A DNA stretch of 64,000 bases. It comes from Colletotrichum lupini (lineage: Eukaryota; Ascomycota; Sordariomycetes; Glomerellales; Glomerellaceae). Of this stretch, positions 36,251 to 51,700 are shown piece after piece. The stretch spans positions 3,968,001 through 4,032,000 of the forward strand of contig NC_064673.1 in assembly GCF_023278565.1 (NCBI RefSeq), given 5' to 3'. The notes under the pieces were generated by a model. It ran no database searches. It saw only the letters and a list, made by a program, of their open reading frames with translations, and had not been told where the DNA came from. The translations under genes were made by a program, and so were the position numbers. Within the stretch, counting starts at the first letter, position 1. The number at the start of each line of letters is the position of its first letter.

Positions 36251-39200
36251 TATAAAATATTTAGTATTAATATATAAATAAATATATATAACTACCTCTT
36301 ATATTTCTATTTTATATTTTTAACGTAATAAGATACTAACTTATAATCCTAAAGTCTAAACTATTTTAAAGGGGTACTAAGGATATAATTAATATAATAT
36401 TTTAGAGTATAATTAGTAAGTTAAGATAATAAGTAATATATACGCCGCTACGTTTATTATAGTTATTTAGCTTAGTAAGGAATTAAATAATATTAAAATA
36501 GCTTTTAGCTAGCTACGTAAGTTCGCTATAGCTTAGGGTATATTAGATTCTAGCCTAGACTTAATTATTAAAAGTCGGGCTAAGGGGCCGTTATAAGTAG
36601 CGTTTAGTAGGTACCGAACTACTACGTTTTAATATATCTAAGCTTTACTTAACTATTAATAGTTTATATAAAAGTAGGTTATTTAAGAGCTAGTAAAATC
36701 GCAAAGGCTAAAGTTAATAATTAATAGATTATATTTTTTATAAACTACGCTAGTTTACTAAATTAGTTTTATTAAATAGTGCCCGAAAATAATAGAGGAG
36801 TTTATATAAACCTACCCTAATCCTCTCGAAGCTAGTAAAAAGGTATTAGGATTATTTTTATTACGAGCTTTATTTTTTTACGTATATAGAGGGTATAAAG
36901 AAGTAACTTTTATTATTTTTTATTATAAGGACGTAAGAATTTAAATACGCTAATTTTTATAATTATATTTTTATAATAATAAGTATTATATCCGATACCG
37001 ACCGCTTTAATTTAATTAACTATAGAAGCCTAATAAAGAAGGTTTATTAATAGTCTATATATATTTACGTCGTTAATAATATAAATCTTAAGTTACTTTA
37101 GTCTCTCGTTTACTTTACTTCGTTAAAGTATTAGATACGTTCTTAAGTACTAAATATTTAAAGCGTAATAAGTAATAAGAACGGGGGTACTTTAGTTACT
37201 TAGTTCTCTATATAATAATATAAAAATTATAACGTATCTAGGGATACGGTACTATAAATAGTATTATATAATAATAGTAATATCCTAGGGATACGGGGCT
37301 ATATTATCAATAGGGTTCGCTTTTTTAAATCGAATAATAAAAGTCTCGGCGACGCTCGTATTATTAAAAAATTATTTAATAAGGATTTATAACCCTTTTA
37401 GAAGAATATTTAGGCGATATAAAAGCGGAGATAGGAATAGCTTAAAGAATATTTATTTATTATAAAGGCCTCGGGCGTAACTAACGTCGAAGGAGCTTTA
37501 TAAAACGTATTACTAAGTATTTCTTTTATTAATAAAGAAGTTCCTTAGTGTTTAGTAGTAGTTAGGATAGAGTTTGTTACTTAAATATAGCTTTATAAAG
37601 CTATGGCTTACGAAAGTAACTATAGTAAGTAGTTATTTACTATAATAATAAGTATGGGCCTTAAATCGAGCTATCTCCTCGAGAGTATAATATTAAAAAA
37701 GCTATACTAGCGGTTTAGTAATATAAAGAGCGGAAGGCTAGGCTAGCTAACGCTAGTAACTAAGGAGGGAGACTTTATTTATATTTTTAATAAAATAGAG
37801 CTTTTATATACTATCCGGCTATTTTTAAAAGGCCAATACCTCTTTATTAATAAATATATTATCTTAGGATTTATAACGGGGGATACGATAGGGTTATTTA
37901 GTACTACTTCGGAAATAATACTTCTCGAATAATCTTAGTTCGTTTATTTATATTATACTACTATTATATAGGTTATAGGAGTTTTCGCTAGACTATTTAT
38001 AAATTTAAATAATAGCTAAAGACGATATATCTACTCCCTACGGTAGTATAAAGAAATGTATAAAAAAACGTATAGACTAACGCGAGACGTATTTATTAAT
38101 CCGTACTAATAGTTTACTTAGTTATTTTTATAAGTACGTACTAGTAAGCTCATTAAGAGCTAACGTAAGGGATAGATTTAGTCTACTTATTATAGCTCTT
38201 TTACGTAACTTTAAATTTAGGGTACGATAGTTATTAAGGCAATATAGACTAAACCTAACGAAATATATCTAAATAATCTAGATTATTAAGACTTAAGGGT
38301 CGAATTTACTAATCGCTTAGTTTATATTATACTTATATCGGATTATAATAAAAAATAAACTCGTAAAACTATAATAATAGTTTTTAAAAGCGTAGTAACT
38401 TTATAATAAAAAATAGTACCGACGCAAGTAGGCTAAAGAATTTATAAAGGCAGTATAACTATAGACCTTTTTATATTATCTCGTATCTTATTACTTACTT
38501 AGCCTTATTATTAAAATAATAACTAATCGTACTTTAACTACGCAAGGCGATATAACTAATCTAATAAGCTAGATTTTTCCTTAATAAATCGTTTTATAAG
38601 ATAACTTCGTAACGAGGTAATAGGAGATATAAGATTAACTTTTAAATTCTAATACGTTCGTTTCGAGGCTTATATTTCTATTTCTATATTAATTAGACTA
38701 TGTTATATTTCTAATTAGCCCGATTAATAGCGAGACTAGCCTCCGGAACTTTTAAAATAATACGGTTAAGAACGCGGTTTAAAAACTAATTAATAAAGTA
38801 AATAGTAATACGTAACTCTAAAGTAATATCGGCTTATAAAAAACCGTAACTTTTAAGAGTTATATAAACCTTAGTTAGATAAATAAAGCCCTATCTAAGC
38901 TTATAAAGTAATTATTTATTAAGTAAAATAATATTAACGCTATAGTAATTCCCTTAAGGTTACTAAGCCGTAAGCCCTAATAAAGAGCTAGGGGCAAGGG
39001 TAATTAAGTAGATTAGTTTTATATATACCGTACTTTTAATAGGTAAAATAGTCCGGCCTTAGTAATTAAGTATAAGGTACTATATAAGTTACGACGTAAC
39101 GAGGTTATTACCGATCTAAAGTTAAAAATTAAACCCGAACGTAATATAATAAATAAAAATAGTAAGGGGTTTAGGTTTACGTTAAGATCGCTTATTATTA

Positions 39201-42200
39201 TTATCGCAACCTAGCTCTTTTCGTATATAATTGGTAAAAGTATTTAGTATAAATATATATATATAGGAAAGGTATACGTCTTCTTATATATTCCGAACGA
39301 TCTTACTATTATATACTATTCCGTACGCGTACTTAACTTAGATATTTTTAATAATAATAATAATAAAAATAAGCTTTATAATATAGCTATTATATAAGTC
39401 TTTACTTTTATCCTTTAAGCTTTACGTACTAACCCGCTCTTATAATCCTAATATAATATTACTATAAGTCTTAATACCTAGGCTATAAAATACGACGACG
39501 TACTAAGAAATATACCCGAAATAGTACATAAGGGTAAGGAGGCGCGCATCTCTTTATATAAACCTTAACGCTAGTGAGGGTTTAAACGCTCGCTAATTTA
39601 AATACGGTCTTAGTATAAGTAATTTAATAATAATATAAAGTAATAAGATAATAGTAGTAATAATAAAAAAGGAACTCCTCTTTTATTAACGCTAATATAA
39701 TTAATCCTTAGTAATAAAAAGGCTCTTATAAAGTCGAGTATAAGCTCGATTAGTAAATAAGTATAGGAGCACCGATATTATAACTAAAGGAAGTAAATAA
39801 ACCTTAAGGATCGTTAGTTTTATATATTATAATATCTACTTAGATTAGTAAACGGCTAGCCCCTAGATAAACGCTACCTAAATTTTTAAAATTACGGATA
39901 TTAGTACCTTAATTAACTAGATTTCCTCTAACTTATCCGCGTTTAATTAGCTAAAGACCGTAGTTATAATACTAACGTCGTACTACTTTACCTATCTAGC
40001 TCTATTAATATACTCTTTAAAGTTAGGATATCCTCTTATAGCTATACTCTTATTACTAAAGGCGTTAAGATACTCGACCTAGCCCTCTTTTATTATAAAA
40101 AAGAATATATATAATAAACTCCGCTTAATTTAAGGTAAATATATTCCCATTTACTTAGGGCGGACTAATTTAACCCTACCGTTATACTACGATAATAGTA
40201 TATATAAGCATATCTTATTTCTTAGTTAGGCTAAAAAACCTCTATTTAACTCTACTAATTAAGTAATTAACGTAGATATTAACGCAGTTACCTAAGCGTA
40301 TTAAAATCTATATTAATTAAGTATTCTTTATAGCGACGTAAAATTATATAATATATTACGTAATAAGAGTATAATAAGTAAAAGTATTATAATAATAGAC
40401 TTTAAGCGGGCGGAATTTAGCTACTACTTACTTCTTAGTTTACTTAGTTCGAACTATTAAAATAAAAATAAAAAGCGGGGGATATTAAGGAAATTAACTA
40501 TATTAAATAGCTAAGGGAACGAAAGATTTATAAAAGAGCTAGACTCTATAGTACGTTATGTATCGAGATATAGAAACGCTAAATAGTAAAAAATAGCCAT
40601 TAATATAGCTAGGAAAGTATAAGACTTTTTACTCGAGGGTTCTAAAGAACCGTTCTAGGTTCTTATTAGCTTATATATTTATAAAAGCTAGGAATAGTAA
40701 TAAGAAAATAGCTTACGAAGCGTCTAATATTAATAAACCGTTATAAACGTAACCCTCTTACTAGCTATAAATATATATATATAAACGTAATTACCTTATT
40801 CTACTAGGGGGCTATATTTATATTAGTATATTAGTTAATATAAAATTAGCTAATAGCCTTTATCCCATTATATTCGGCGTTATTATATAAATACTATAGT
40901 AATTATAAGCAGGCTCTCTACCGGTACCGTAGCTAAGATATTAGCTAATAGCATTACTATAGGCTTATATTAAGTTAGTAAATACGAATTTTTATACTTA
41001 TATTACGTAAACAAAGTATATATAAGAGGCTCCCTAGCTTTTTAGCTAGTTAAGTACTACTTAGGTCTAGTACTTTAAAATACGGAGAATATTACTATTT
41101 TAGTTAAAACGCCTAGCTACTTTCTAAACTATAGTCCTCCTCAGCAATTTTACTATATAATATAAAAGAATACTAGCTATAATACCTCCCGTAGCCTAAT
41201 TTAATAGGCCTTAGGGGTGCGTCGTATCCTTTATTAATTCTAGCTAAATAAAGTAATTATACCTTAGTTATCTAGTCTCCTATCGATCTAACGTTAATTT
41301 ACCTAAGGCTAGCTATTTAATTCTTAATCCTTTACTAATATTACTAATTTAGCTTTTAATAAAACTCCTTAACGTTTAAGTAAAGATAAAACTTAGTTAA
41401 CTTACTTATACCCGGATTATATAGCTAGAAAGTTACTCTTTAGAATGCTATTATTATAAATAATTAATAATAAAATTGAATTCTATCGGGCTATTATTTA
41501 ACTATTAAAACGGAGGTAACCCCCTCCCCCCCCCCGCGCTAAGTAGTTAATACTTAGTATTAATACTAATAAGGTTTCTAATTCTCAAACCGTATTTTAT
41601 AACTTAAAAACGAGATTTAACTAGCTAACTATATAGCTTTTCTAGCTTATAAGTACGAAGGATTTGTAAAAATTACGGTAGTTTATATTAAGGAGTAGCT
41701 AAATTATTAAGGACTTATCTTACGACTTACTTATAACGAGCTTTAGCTAAAAGAGGTAGTCGAAAGTATACGGGGTCTATTTCGGGTTCTAGAGGACTAC
41801 GTAAGTAAAAGTATATTAGCTATTTAGTATAAAGTTCAATAGTAGCTAAGTAATTAAGGCCTTGAAATAAGTACTATATAGGATCGACTCTTCGATAAAA
41901 TACTAAGAATTAGTAAGAATCGGATTTTATAAAAATAAATACTATCCTAGTACCCTATACTATTTTATTAGAATATAAAGTATAGTTAGGAAAGGGTATT
42001 ACTATTTAGTAATTTCTAAGCTATTTAGTCTCGTTTACCTTTACGGCTTTTAATTCTTAAGGTATATATAATATATAATACGTATATAAGAGCTTTTTTA
42101 AAAATCCGCTAAAACTATTATCGTAATTATTTCGTATTATCCGAACTTATATTACTAAGGACGGGAAAAGGGCTTTATTATCTTTAATAAGTACTTAGTT

Positions 42201-45050
42201 TCCCCCGCTCTAAATTAATTTTATTACCCCTAAAATAGTTTAACCTTACTTATTTTTTTACTATCCTCGCGGATCTAATTCTTAGTTTAGCGTTTTTATT
42301 ATACTAAGTTTAATTCTACTATTTATATAAGTTATTATACTTATTAACGAACTTCGATTTATTTTACTACCCCGGTTTTATTTTACTATTTTAAACTCTT
42401 TTTTTTACTATTCTTTTTTAAAATTCTACTATACTTTTTTATTAGCTATTTAAATCTATTTGCCTTCTTAATTCCGGATTCTACCCCCTTAATATTAATT
42501 TTTTACCGCTCTTAGCCGTGCTTTTCTATTTACCCGCCTTTTAACTATTTAAAAAGACGTTTCTTTATTTAGGGCGTTTATTATATATCCGTAATCCTTA
42601 TTTCAATAAATACGGCTAAATATAAGCTCTGTTCTTTATAATATTATCTTAGTAGCTTATTAAGCTCTATTCGCGTCCCTCGTACTAATTAATTATTATA
42701 GTATTAAGCTAAAGGGAAAACCCTTACTAAGTACTTATAGTATATTTAGTTAATTATTTAAATAGAGGTACCCCGACCTTAATACGCTAAGCTTTAGCTA
42801 GTTAAGTTACCTAGGCTAGTAGGATACTACTTATAAATATATAGCTAGGAGTTTAACTTATTAATATAACTATTATAAGTCCTAGACAGAGCCCTCTACT
42901 AATTCCGTAATAATTATAATAACGGACTATATTTAGTATAAAGTCTACTTAGCCTTAAGTTATTACCTCTACGAATCTAACGAGGTAAAACGGTAGTAAA
43001 ATTATTTAAATTATATATACGAACGAGTATTAATAGCCGGATATAGAATTAACCCCCGCCCTATAATAATAGGACACGTATATTAAGGCATTTCGATCAA
43101 ACCTAACCATTACTATTTACCGAATAGTCCTAGCTAACTAAGTAAATATACTAAGGCACGATCGCGTTTATAGTACTTTACTTACTAATTACTAGCGTCA
43201 TAATTTTACTCGTATCTACTCTACCTATATCTACGTATAGAGTATACTAACCTTAACAAATACTTTATTATATACCGTAATAAGGCTTTAATAAAAATAT
43301 ATTTACTAAACGATAATAGAACTTAAAAGTATCTAAATTAAGGACTAGATACTAATAGAGCAGAGGGACGTGCTCTTCTAAGGTATTTTATATTCTTAAG
43401 CCTACTTTACTAAGTATAAAAATCTAATAGAAATGACGCTAGTAGTATACTATATATTAGCCTCTTATTATATTATAAAGTGCCGTAAGAGGCTAACCTC
43501 ACGGGCCTAACATTAAAACTAAATAATACTAACGAACTAGATATTTAGAGTACTAACTCTTAGTATTTAAAATAATAATACCTAAATTTAGGTAGCAACT
43601 ATTCGTTTTACGCTACTATCTTTAGATCTTTTATATATAATATTTATTCTTATTATACCTAGCTTATAACTCTAGTTATATCGTTATTACGTATAGTATA
43701 GTTTTTACTTAGTAAACTATAGTCTTTTTTACTTATAGATCCGGGTTATTATTAGATAGGGAAGAACGAATACTTACGGAAAGGATAAACGGGGAAACCC
43801 TACCCGGATCCCACTTCCCCCGGGTATAACGCGTAAATATAGGAGACCGTAATAAATAGCCGGGGATAGTAGTATTTATACCTCTTACTTAGTAAGCCGA
43901 GAGTAATTAAACTAAAGGCCAAGTATTAAGTAACTACCGTTCGGAGGTCGGTATACTTAAAGTAGGCTTTTACCTCTATAAAAGGCTCTATTAAATAAAA
44001 AAAAAGCGTCTCGGACTCGCGCTAGTTAAGCCTTACGAACACGATTACCTTACCTATTATTAATAAACCGTGCTTAAATAAGCCTTTAATCGTTAGTAAT
44101 AGGTTTATATATAATAGTAGCTATAGTAAGCCTCTCTATATAATACTAGAATTGCGCGTTTAGGTTAATTAATATTAATATTGTTTTCTAATTTATTACT
44201 TCTTCGTATATATTTATTAAGTATAAGTACTATATAAGTACTACGTAAGAAATTAATATAGTAATTTATACTCGGGAATATAAAGTATTAAAGAGCTACT
44301 CGAGTCGTTATTATTTTTAATATAATAAACGTAGATCTAACGGCCCGTAATTAGTAAGGATTAACTTATTATTATATATTATAAAGGGAGGTATTAATAA
44401 GAGGTTATGTTTAATAATATCCGCTATTACGTTACTAAGCATATATAAGTAGTTCTTAAAAACGAGTCCGTTAATTAAATTAAATACGCTTTAAACTTCT
44501 TTTACTTTTTTAAACTTATTTATAATTATTTTAACGGGGCCCTCGATAGCCTTCTTATTAGTAATCTTACGCTTTGCGATCTTACTTTCTTAGCTAAATA
44601 AGAATAATATACTCTCGAAATAGCGTTAGTTAGTAAGGGAGTATAATAAAGGGTATTAAAAGTAATACTTAGTTAGCGCGAAGTCGAGCTATAAATAGAA
44701 ATTAGCGAGATATAACCTATTTTACGGATTTATAATAAAGCCCTTAGAAGTTAGTTTACGGTCTATTTTAATAATGGGTTTAATAAAAGCTAGAGAATAA
44801 TAAATAGGGATATATTTATTAAGTAAAATAGGCTAGGTTTATTATTCTACTACCTCGGCGTATTCTTATTCTCTATTAGCACGTTCTTCTATAAAAACTT
44901 AGCTAAATCCTCGGTATCTCTTATTTAGCTTATAATATCTTTAATTAATATAGGCAATAAAATATATATTTAGTCTTTCGAAAGTTAAAAAGTAATAAGA
45001 AAGTAATAGGAAAGTGTTTTAACTAGCCTATAGTATAGAACGGATCTTAT
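36250..45050. other. Unidentified RIP-mutated DNA
   Basis: About 8.8 kb of heavily mutated sequence with no motif I can name. Long stretches (for example 37,300-38,350 on the plus strand) keep a coding-like texture of scattered GC-rich codons among TAA/TAG stops, so old transposon genes are likely. A 10-C run lies at 41,526-41,535. Confidence 0.4.
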
Positions 45051-47930
45051 TATATCGCTAAGTAATCCCTAGCGTCCTTATTAATAAGTAAGTCGTCTTT
45101 TTATGAACTAGACTATTTAAAAAGAGGCGTCGTTATATTATAACTTACGTGCGCTATATATGTATATTATATATATAAAAAGGCCTATTAACGCACGAGC
45201 TATATACCTCGCTAGTTTAATATAATTATATTATAATCGTTTTACTAACTTATATTTATTAGCGCCTTTCTATTATTAAGTAGAAGTAGAGATTCCTTCG
45301 GGGTGGACTACCTTATACTTAAGGTATTTAAAATTACTATAGTTATATAGTTTATATAGACTTAGCTAAAAGACTTAGACGGATTAATTACTAGTATGTC
45401 TTAGCTAATATATGAGCGAATGGGTCTTAATTTATATTTTCTTATAAACCGCGAAGCGGTATAAAACTAATAAAAAGTAATAAGTTAATTTAAAGTGTAA
45501 TATTATAAGTATATTGCCTACTACTTTTCTTAAGAAGATAATAAGGATTAGAGTATATAAGGAGAGTGATATACTAAGTATATACTAATTCGGGCGGTAT
45601 AGTAGATATATAAAAAAATGGATATTAATATAACTACGATCCTCTACCGAATAGCTATATTATCGTACTTAACTACTACTTACGCTAGATTAACTTTTAA
45701 CGTTATTTTGAGATCTTCTTTTTATATAGTCTAGTAGCGATCTTATTACCGGAACCGGATAGATCGTTTTTTTTTAAACCTTAGCTTTAGAAGTGGCCTT
45801 AAAGGGCTCTAATATAATTAAACTTACTAACTTATTACGAGATTTAGGGAAATTGTGCTTATTAGAAGACGTGTATTTATAGAACCTATTTTTAAAGCGA
45901 ACTTAGACGTATATATTAGCCCCGTACCGTCGTCGTATCTACTCATAACGCTATATAATATTTTTAACCGTTTTATTATAATTCTCGTTAGTTCTATCCC
46001 TTTTCTTTAGCTATTACTAACGAGAAACTATAATTTATTAAGCACGAACTGCGATAGCACTATATTATTAACGTACTATAAAATAAATAATAAGTCTAAT
46101 TTATTATTATTTTATCGTTTTACTCTACTTAATATATCCCTTTTTAAATAAGTATACCGTACGAACGCGTTAAGTACTAAGTAGTAGTAGAGCCGTATCT
46201 AAATCTATTCTATAATTATTAGTTTTTTAAACTATATCGTAGCTTTTTTATAAGGGTAGCTAAAACCGGCTTTTAATATATTTATTAGCGGGAAGAACGT
46301 GGAGTTATTACTTATAGATATTAGTACGTAGCTTTAAATGCGGGTAGCCTAAATAACGGGATTTAATAGCTATTTAAGAAGTAGAATAAGAAGCTAGAAC
46401 CGTTAGTTTAGGACTAATTATATATACTAAATAATTATACGTACTTTATTATTAAACGGATAGAGCGTAAATAAAAACTCTACTTAAAGTACTATAATAA
46501 TAAGCTTTTCGTTTTTAATTATACGGCGCGAAGAAGCTTATTATTATTTAGAAATAAGAGGGACTTTAATTAGAACTATCGACGAAAGCGGAAGAGGTAT
46601 AACTCGGACTTTTTATTATCTAATATAAGTTATACGGCTGCTAATATTGCTAACTAAGCTTATATATCCGCACTTATAGTATTTGTACTGGCTATTTAGA
46701 AAAGGAAGAACTTATTTAGGTAGTATATATATAGTATGTGCTTTATTATATAAGTTAAAGATATAATTAAATAACGTATTGCATAACGATAGCCCGAGAC
46801 TAGAAAAGATGAGCGGAAGGTATAGAAGATAACGTATAAGCTCGTGCTAGTATATATATAAATCGACTAGCTAGAATTATTGATACTATATCGTTTATAT
46901 ATTTATTATAGATCGTATAGATAAGTTCTAAATCGGTATATATATAATGTATTATAACCCTAGCGGACTAAATTATAAGTCTTTAATAAGCTAGATAGGC
47001 TTTAATAATTTATAAATATCTTACCTTATTACTATAGTCGTACGTAAAGTTAATAATATTAAAATTTATACGTTAACAAGTCTACGATCCTTATAAGAAG
47101 TTTTTATTCTTATATACGGGTTTATAAAACAGTTTTTTACTAATTACTAGCTTTTATTTTACTATTTATAGCGCGCCTCGATACGTATTTATTATAAGGA
47201 CATTTAGTAATATAATTATAATAACTACGATACCCTTATATAGTTAGTAAGTCTGGCCTGGGGATACTGCACTCGGTAGACCTTGCGTAAGGATTATGCG
47301 AATTCTAGTTAAAAGAAGTAATAATCGTGCTATTGCGGCTAGCTATTCTAAGATAGAGCGAGCGTTTTATAGAGGCTTTTTTATAGACGTATATTACTTT
47401 ATACGAAAATATTACCTCGCTCTTTTTAGTTAGATATCGAGCTACTATAAAGTAAACGGTCTTAATACTAGCTATAATATTAGGAGACGCTATACTAGTT
47501 AGAAAGCTTATTCCCTAATATAAATTGCCTTATTTAAGTCCTTTTTCTTTCTTAATACTATCGCTCTCCTCATTAGAGTTATAGAAGAGGAAAGTTAATA
47601 TATATTCTTATAAAAGCCTCTATCTATAAGGCATTTTACTTAATAAGGCGATTTTTAAAAGTAAGAATACTAAATATAGCTTTGAACTTATAATACTTAT
47701 AGACGATCCCTTTATACTGAATATTAACTGCGGTATGCTTGAGACTTATATATTATGAGTATGCATATTTTACTTCCTACTTACTATAAGTAATAGGCAA
47801 ATGAACGTGCTATAGGTACTGCATCTTATTACTTAAAAAGGAAAAACCCTTGTTAAGCGTATCTATTAGGACCGAAGTGTCTAAAGCTAGTAAGTAAAGC
47901 CCGAGATAGAAGCTACTATGTATAGTTATA
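45050..47930. repeat. Unidentified 2.8-kb repeat, copy D (less mutated)
   Basis: Partner of 25,310-28,060. Where copy C reads TCGTATTATCGTAGC (27,493), copy D reads TCGTGCTATTGCGGC (47,325), so copy D keeps TpG and GpC pairs that became TpA in copy C. Both strands of 47,280-47,620 have unusually open frames (for example RIMRILVKRSNNRAIAASYS on plus; YFIVARYLTKKSEVIFSYK on minus), so coding strand and family remain undecided. Confidence 0.85.
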
Positions 47931-48330
47931 CGGCTCGTTTAATTACTCCGAAAGCTAGGTTAAGTAAGTTAGCCTAAGTATAGTAATAGTACTATATAGT
48001 ATAGATTAAATATTACTTCCTCTTAGTAATATACTACTTTTATCTTTTTAATTCGACCCTTATAGGCTAGGCCTAAAGTCGTTCTTATTATATATATATA
48101 ACCTTAATTAGAAGTGCGAGAATAACTACTATTAAAGCCGGTTATAAATACTTAGGAATAGCTCTTAATTACGTACTACCCCTCGCACTATTATATACTA
48201 TCCCGACCCCTCTTTTTAGTTTATAAACTAACCGCTATAGCTATTACTAGAGGTTTGCGGAGACCTATTATAATAACTTTCGGCTTTTTAAATATTGAGA
48301 ATGTTTATAAAAGAGGAATCGATATATGTA

Positions 48331-48357
48331 TAATATATATATATATATATATATATA
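48331..48357. repeat. (TA)n microsatellite
   Basis: About 13 uninterrupted TA units, between repeat copy D and the LINE. Confidence 0.85.
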
Positions 48358-48799
48358 GTTTATTATGCCTCGGCTAAGCTATTTAGGGCTCGTATAATTA
48401 TTTATATATTCTCTACTTTTATTTATATCTTTACTTCCTAGAAGCCTATATAAGCCTTATCTGTCTCCGTATGTATTATTTTTAGCTTTATATACTAATA
48501 TTACGGTTGCTCGTAGTATTAGTAATAGGCTATTTTAAGGTTATTTTTTAAAGTATTCGGCGTCTTATTATCGGTAGCCAAAGCTAGTTCTATTATTAAT
48601 AATACGAGGGTGCGTAGGGACCGTATATAATAAAAAAGAAAATGCTCTACCGGTTTTACTATATACCTATAGGCATAATGCGCTGAGGTAGTTATACCGA
48701 TTTAATATAAGTACTAATTTAGTCTTACTATACCGGTACGTAGTTACGCTAGGATACTAGCTTTTTTTTAAAAAAGCTTATTATATAGCTCGCGCGTAT

Positions 48800-51700
48800 G
48801 CTTTTTTAATAAAGCTATATCGATCTTTTTAAAAAATGCTCCTATGTTATTAAGTAAAGCTCTATGCTTTTATTATACGCTTTATAAAGCGATTCTAAAT
48901 ACTATTAAGTAAGCTTTAGCCGGTCGTTTTTATAGTATTTTGTTTAGTATTATGCTTTCCCTTACTACTACTTTAGCCGCTTTTACTAGGTCTAATTCTA
49001 TTATTAATAAAAGCTAGAAGAGTATAACTCTATTACCTTTTTTCTAAAGATCTTATACGCTAATATATAGTTAGTAAATCTCTTATTAGCTAACTACTAC
49101 CGCGGGTTACGGATAGCTACTTTATTATAAGTAAATACGTAAAGAGCCTAGTAATCGAGCTTCTATAAGAGAGACTTAACTACTTTTACTAATACCGCTA
49201 GCTCTATTATATACGGGTTTTACTCCGTTCTCTAACTAAATATATACGAGGCTATTATTACGCTGCCGCCCCTTCTAAATAATATAAATAGTATTATAGC
49301 CGTTCTATAGCCTATAACCCCGTTTCTTACTAAACTTACTATCGCTATTCTTACTACTTACTTAGACTAAATTACTTCGGTAGCTTTAACCGCGTCGTTA
49401 TTAATTACTATATTAATCCGGGCTTCTTATAAAATAATCGAATACCCTTCGATAGTCTTTAACTTATTAAGAAGTTAGTTATAATAAGCCTCTGTTATTA
49501 ACTAAAAGGGTAATAGGAACTATTAAAAGGCTACTACCCGTAGACGTCGAAGCGAATAGGTCTTAAGAAGTCTTCGTATCCGTACACAAAATATTATTAA
49601 TTTTCTATTATATTTCTCTTGCGCTAATTATATATTTACCTCCGCTTTAGTAACTACCGTAGCTACTAAGTTAAAAGTTCTTACGATTACTTAAGTACTA
49701 ATCCTTTATACTTAGTTAATTACTTTTATCTACGCTACTTAATATCTATATTTCTAAATATTCGATACGTAATTTATTATTAGTACTACGGCCGCTATAA
49801 AAAGCTATTTAGCTATTACTAAAAATAGACCTTTAAAGTACTTAAGTCCTAGCGCAGCCTCTAGCCCTTTTATTATCGCGTTTGCGATATACTTTTTAAA
49901 TCGTAGCTTCGTATTTATCGTTACCCCTAATACTTTAACATAGTCTTTTACTTAAATAGTATCCCTTTTAATAACGAAGCTACTCGAGTCCGGTAGTAGT
50001 TTTTAATTATATATAAAGTAAATAATAGCCGTCTTATCTATTTCGAATATCGCCCCGCTTCGTCGTTCCTATTCGAGTACTCTATTAATAATATTTTAAA
50101 TACCTTCTTAGTTTACTTCTCGTAATTAGTTAATAACTTACGTAATATAGTCGTTAATAAAAGCTAGTGCGCCCCTATTCTCGTTAATATAGTATTATAT
50201 AAAGTTAGTATTAAAAAAAAAAAAGAGTATAGGTAATAGTAATAAGCCTTAAAGTAGCCCGGCTTGCGGTAGCGGACGAGCCCCGGACTTATAACCGTTA
50301 ACTAAAATACTTACTATTTTATAGGAGTAAAAAGTATTAACCTATCTTACTAACTTCTTAAGGATACCCCGCGCCCTAAGTCGTTAAAATAGTCTCTCTT
50401 TATATACCCTATTATAAGCTCTTTTAATATTAAAACTAACTAGACTAACTACTTTTTTCTTTTTTTACGCTCTATAAATATACTTTTATAATAATATTAG
50501 TACTTATTTTATTAACTTCTATTTACGAGCGCTAAAATAGCTTATAAAAAGGAGACTAAACGTCTCGATTACGTACGAAATACGTTCTACTAAGACCGAC
50601 TTTAGTACTTTCCTAAGCGTTAATAAAAGCGAGATCGGTCGCTAGGCCTTTATTATATTATAATCGCTTTTATTTAGCTTTTTTAACGAGATAATCTTTA
50701 CGTATCATTATTACTTTAATAATACCCCTTTATTTAATAAGGTTTAAAAAAGTATAAGTACCCTCTCTTTTATTATTAACTATATATATTTCTATATTAC
50801 TATTAATAAACTATCTTCTTTAGGGGCTTTTTACGACTTCGCTATAAAGGGCTATTTTTTTAATTTTTTTAATATAAGGTTAGGGAAGGGTATTAGTAAC
50901 CTCTATAGCCGCTCCCCCTCTTCTTTAATTATATTAAAAAGAAGAGAAAAGAATATAAAGAGTAGCTCTTTAGCCTACTCTACGGCGTCTCCCGTTTAAG
51001 AATTATTAGCTCTTTTTAAATAGGGAATCTTATTAAAAAAAGCCTCTTTATTAACGTTAAGGTACTTTGCGGCTTTTTAAATATTTATATCGTTAGTTAG
51101 AAAGTCCTCTTAATAGCTCTTCTTTTATTATTAAATAGTATTATAATATTACTTAGCTACTAAGCGTGCGCGTTTTTCTAACTTAGCTTAGGTATTACTT
51201 ACCCTTCTCTCCGCCCTCGCCCGGTTCTTTTAATAAATATAGATTTATTAGAGCTATATAAAGTCGGCCGTTTACTATCTCTTTATATATAAAGATAGCT
51301 TAGCCGTCGGTATTAGTACTTTTATTACCTTATATATTACGGATATTAGTTAATCTATTTACTACTATATTATACCTCCCGTTAGCGTTCGATTTAGGTT
51401 TATTTTTACTCTCTTTTTAATTTACTTTTATAGAGCGTTCTTAAAAAAGAGCCGTAGTTAGCTTTTTATTTCAAGCGCGGCTATATTAAAAGTCGTCTCG
51501 ATTGCTTAGTAATTTAATTAGTAATTTATTTTATATAAAGTATATTGTATTACTATTTTTATTAACTTTTTGAATATAAAAGATAAGTCGATCGTTATTA
51601 CTATATCGTTCTTTTTTTATATCTTCGTATTATATAAAAAGAAGCTACGGAGCGAGTACTTACTTATTAAATCGATAATTAGGTCTATTTCGCTTTACTA

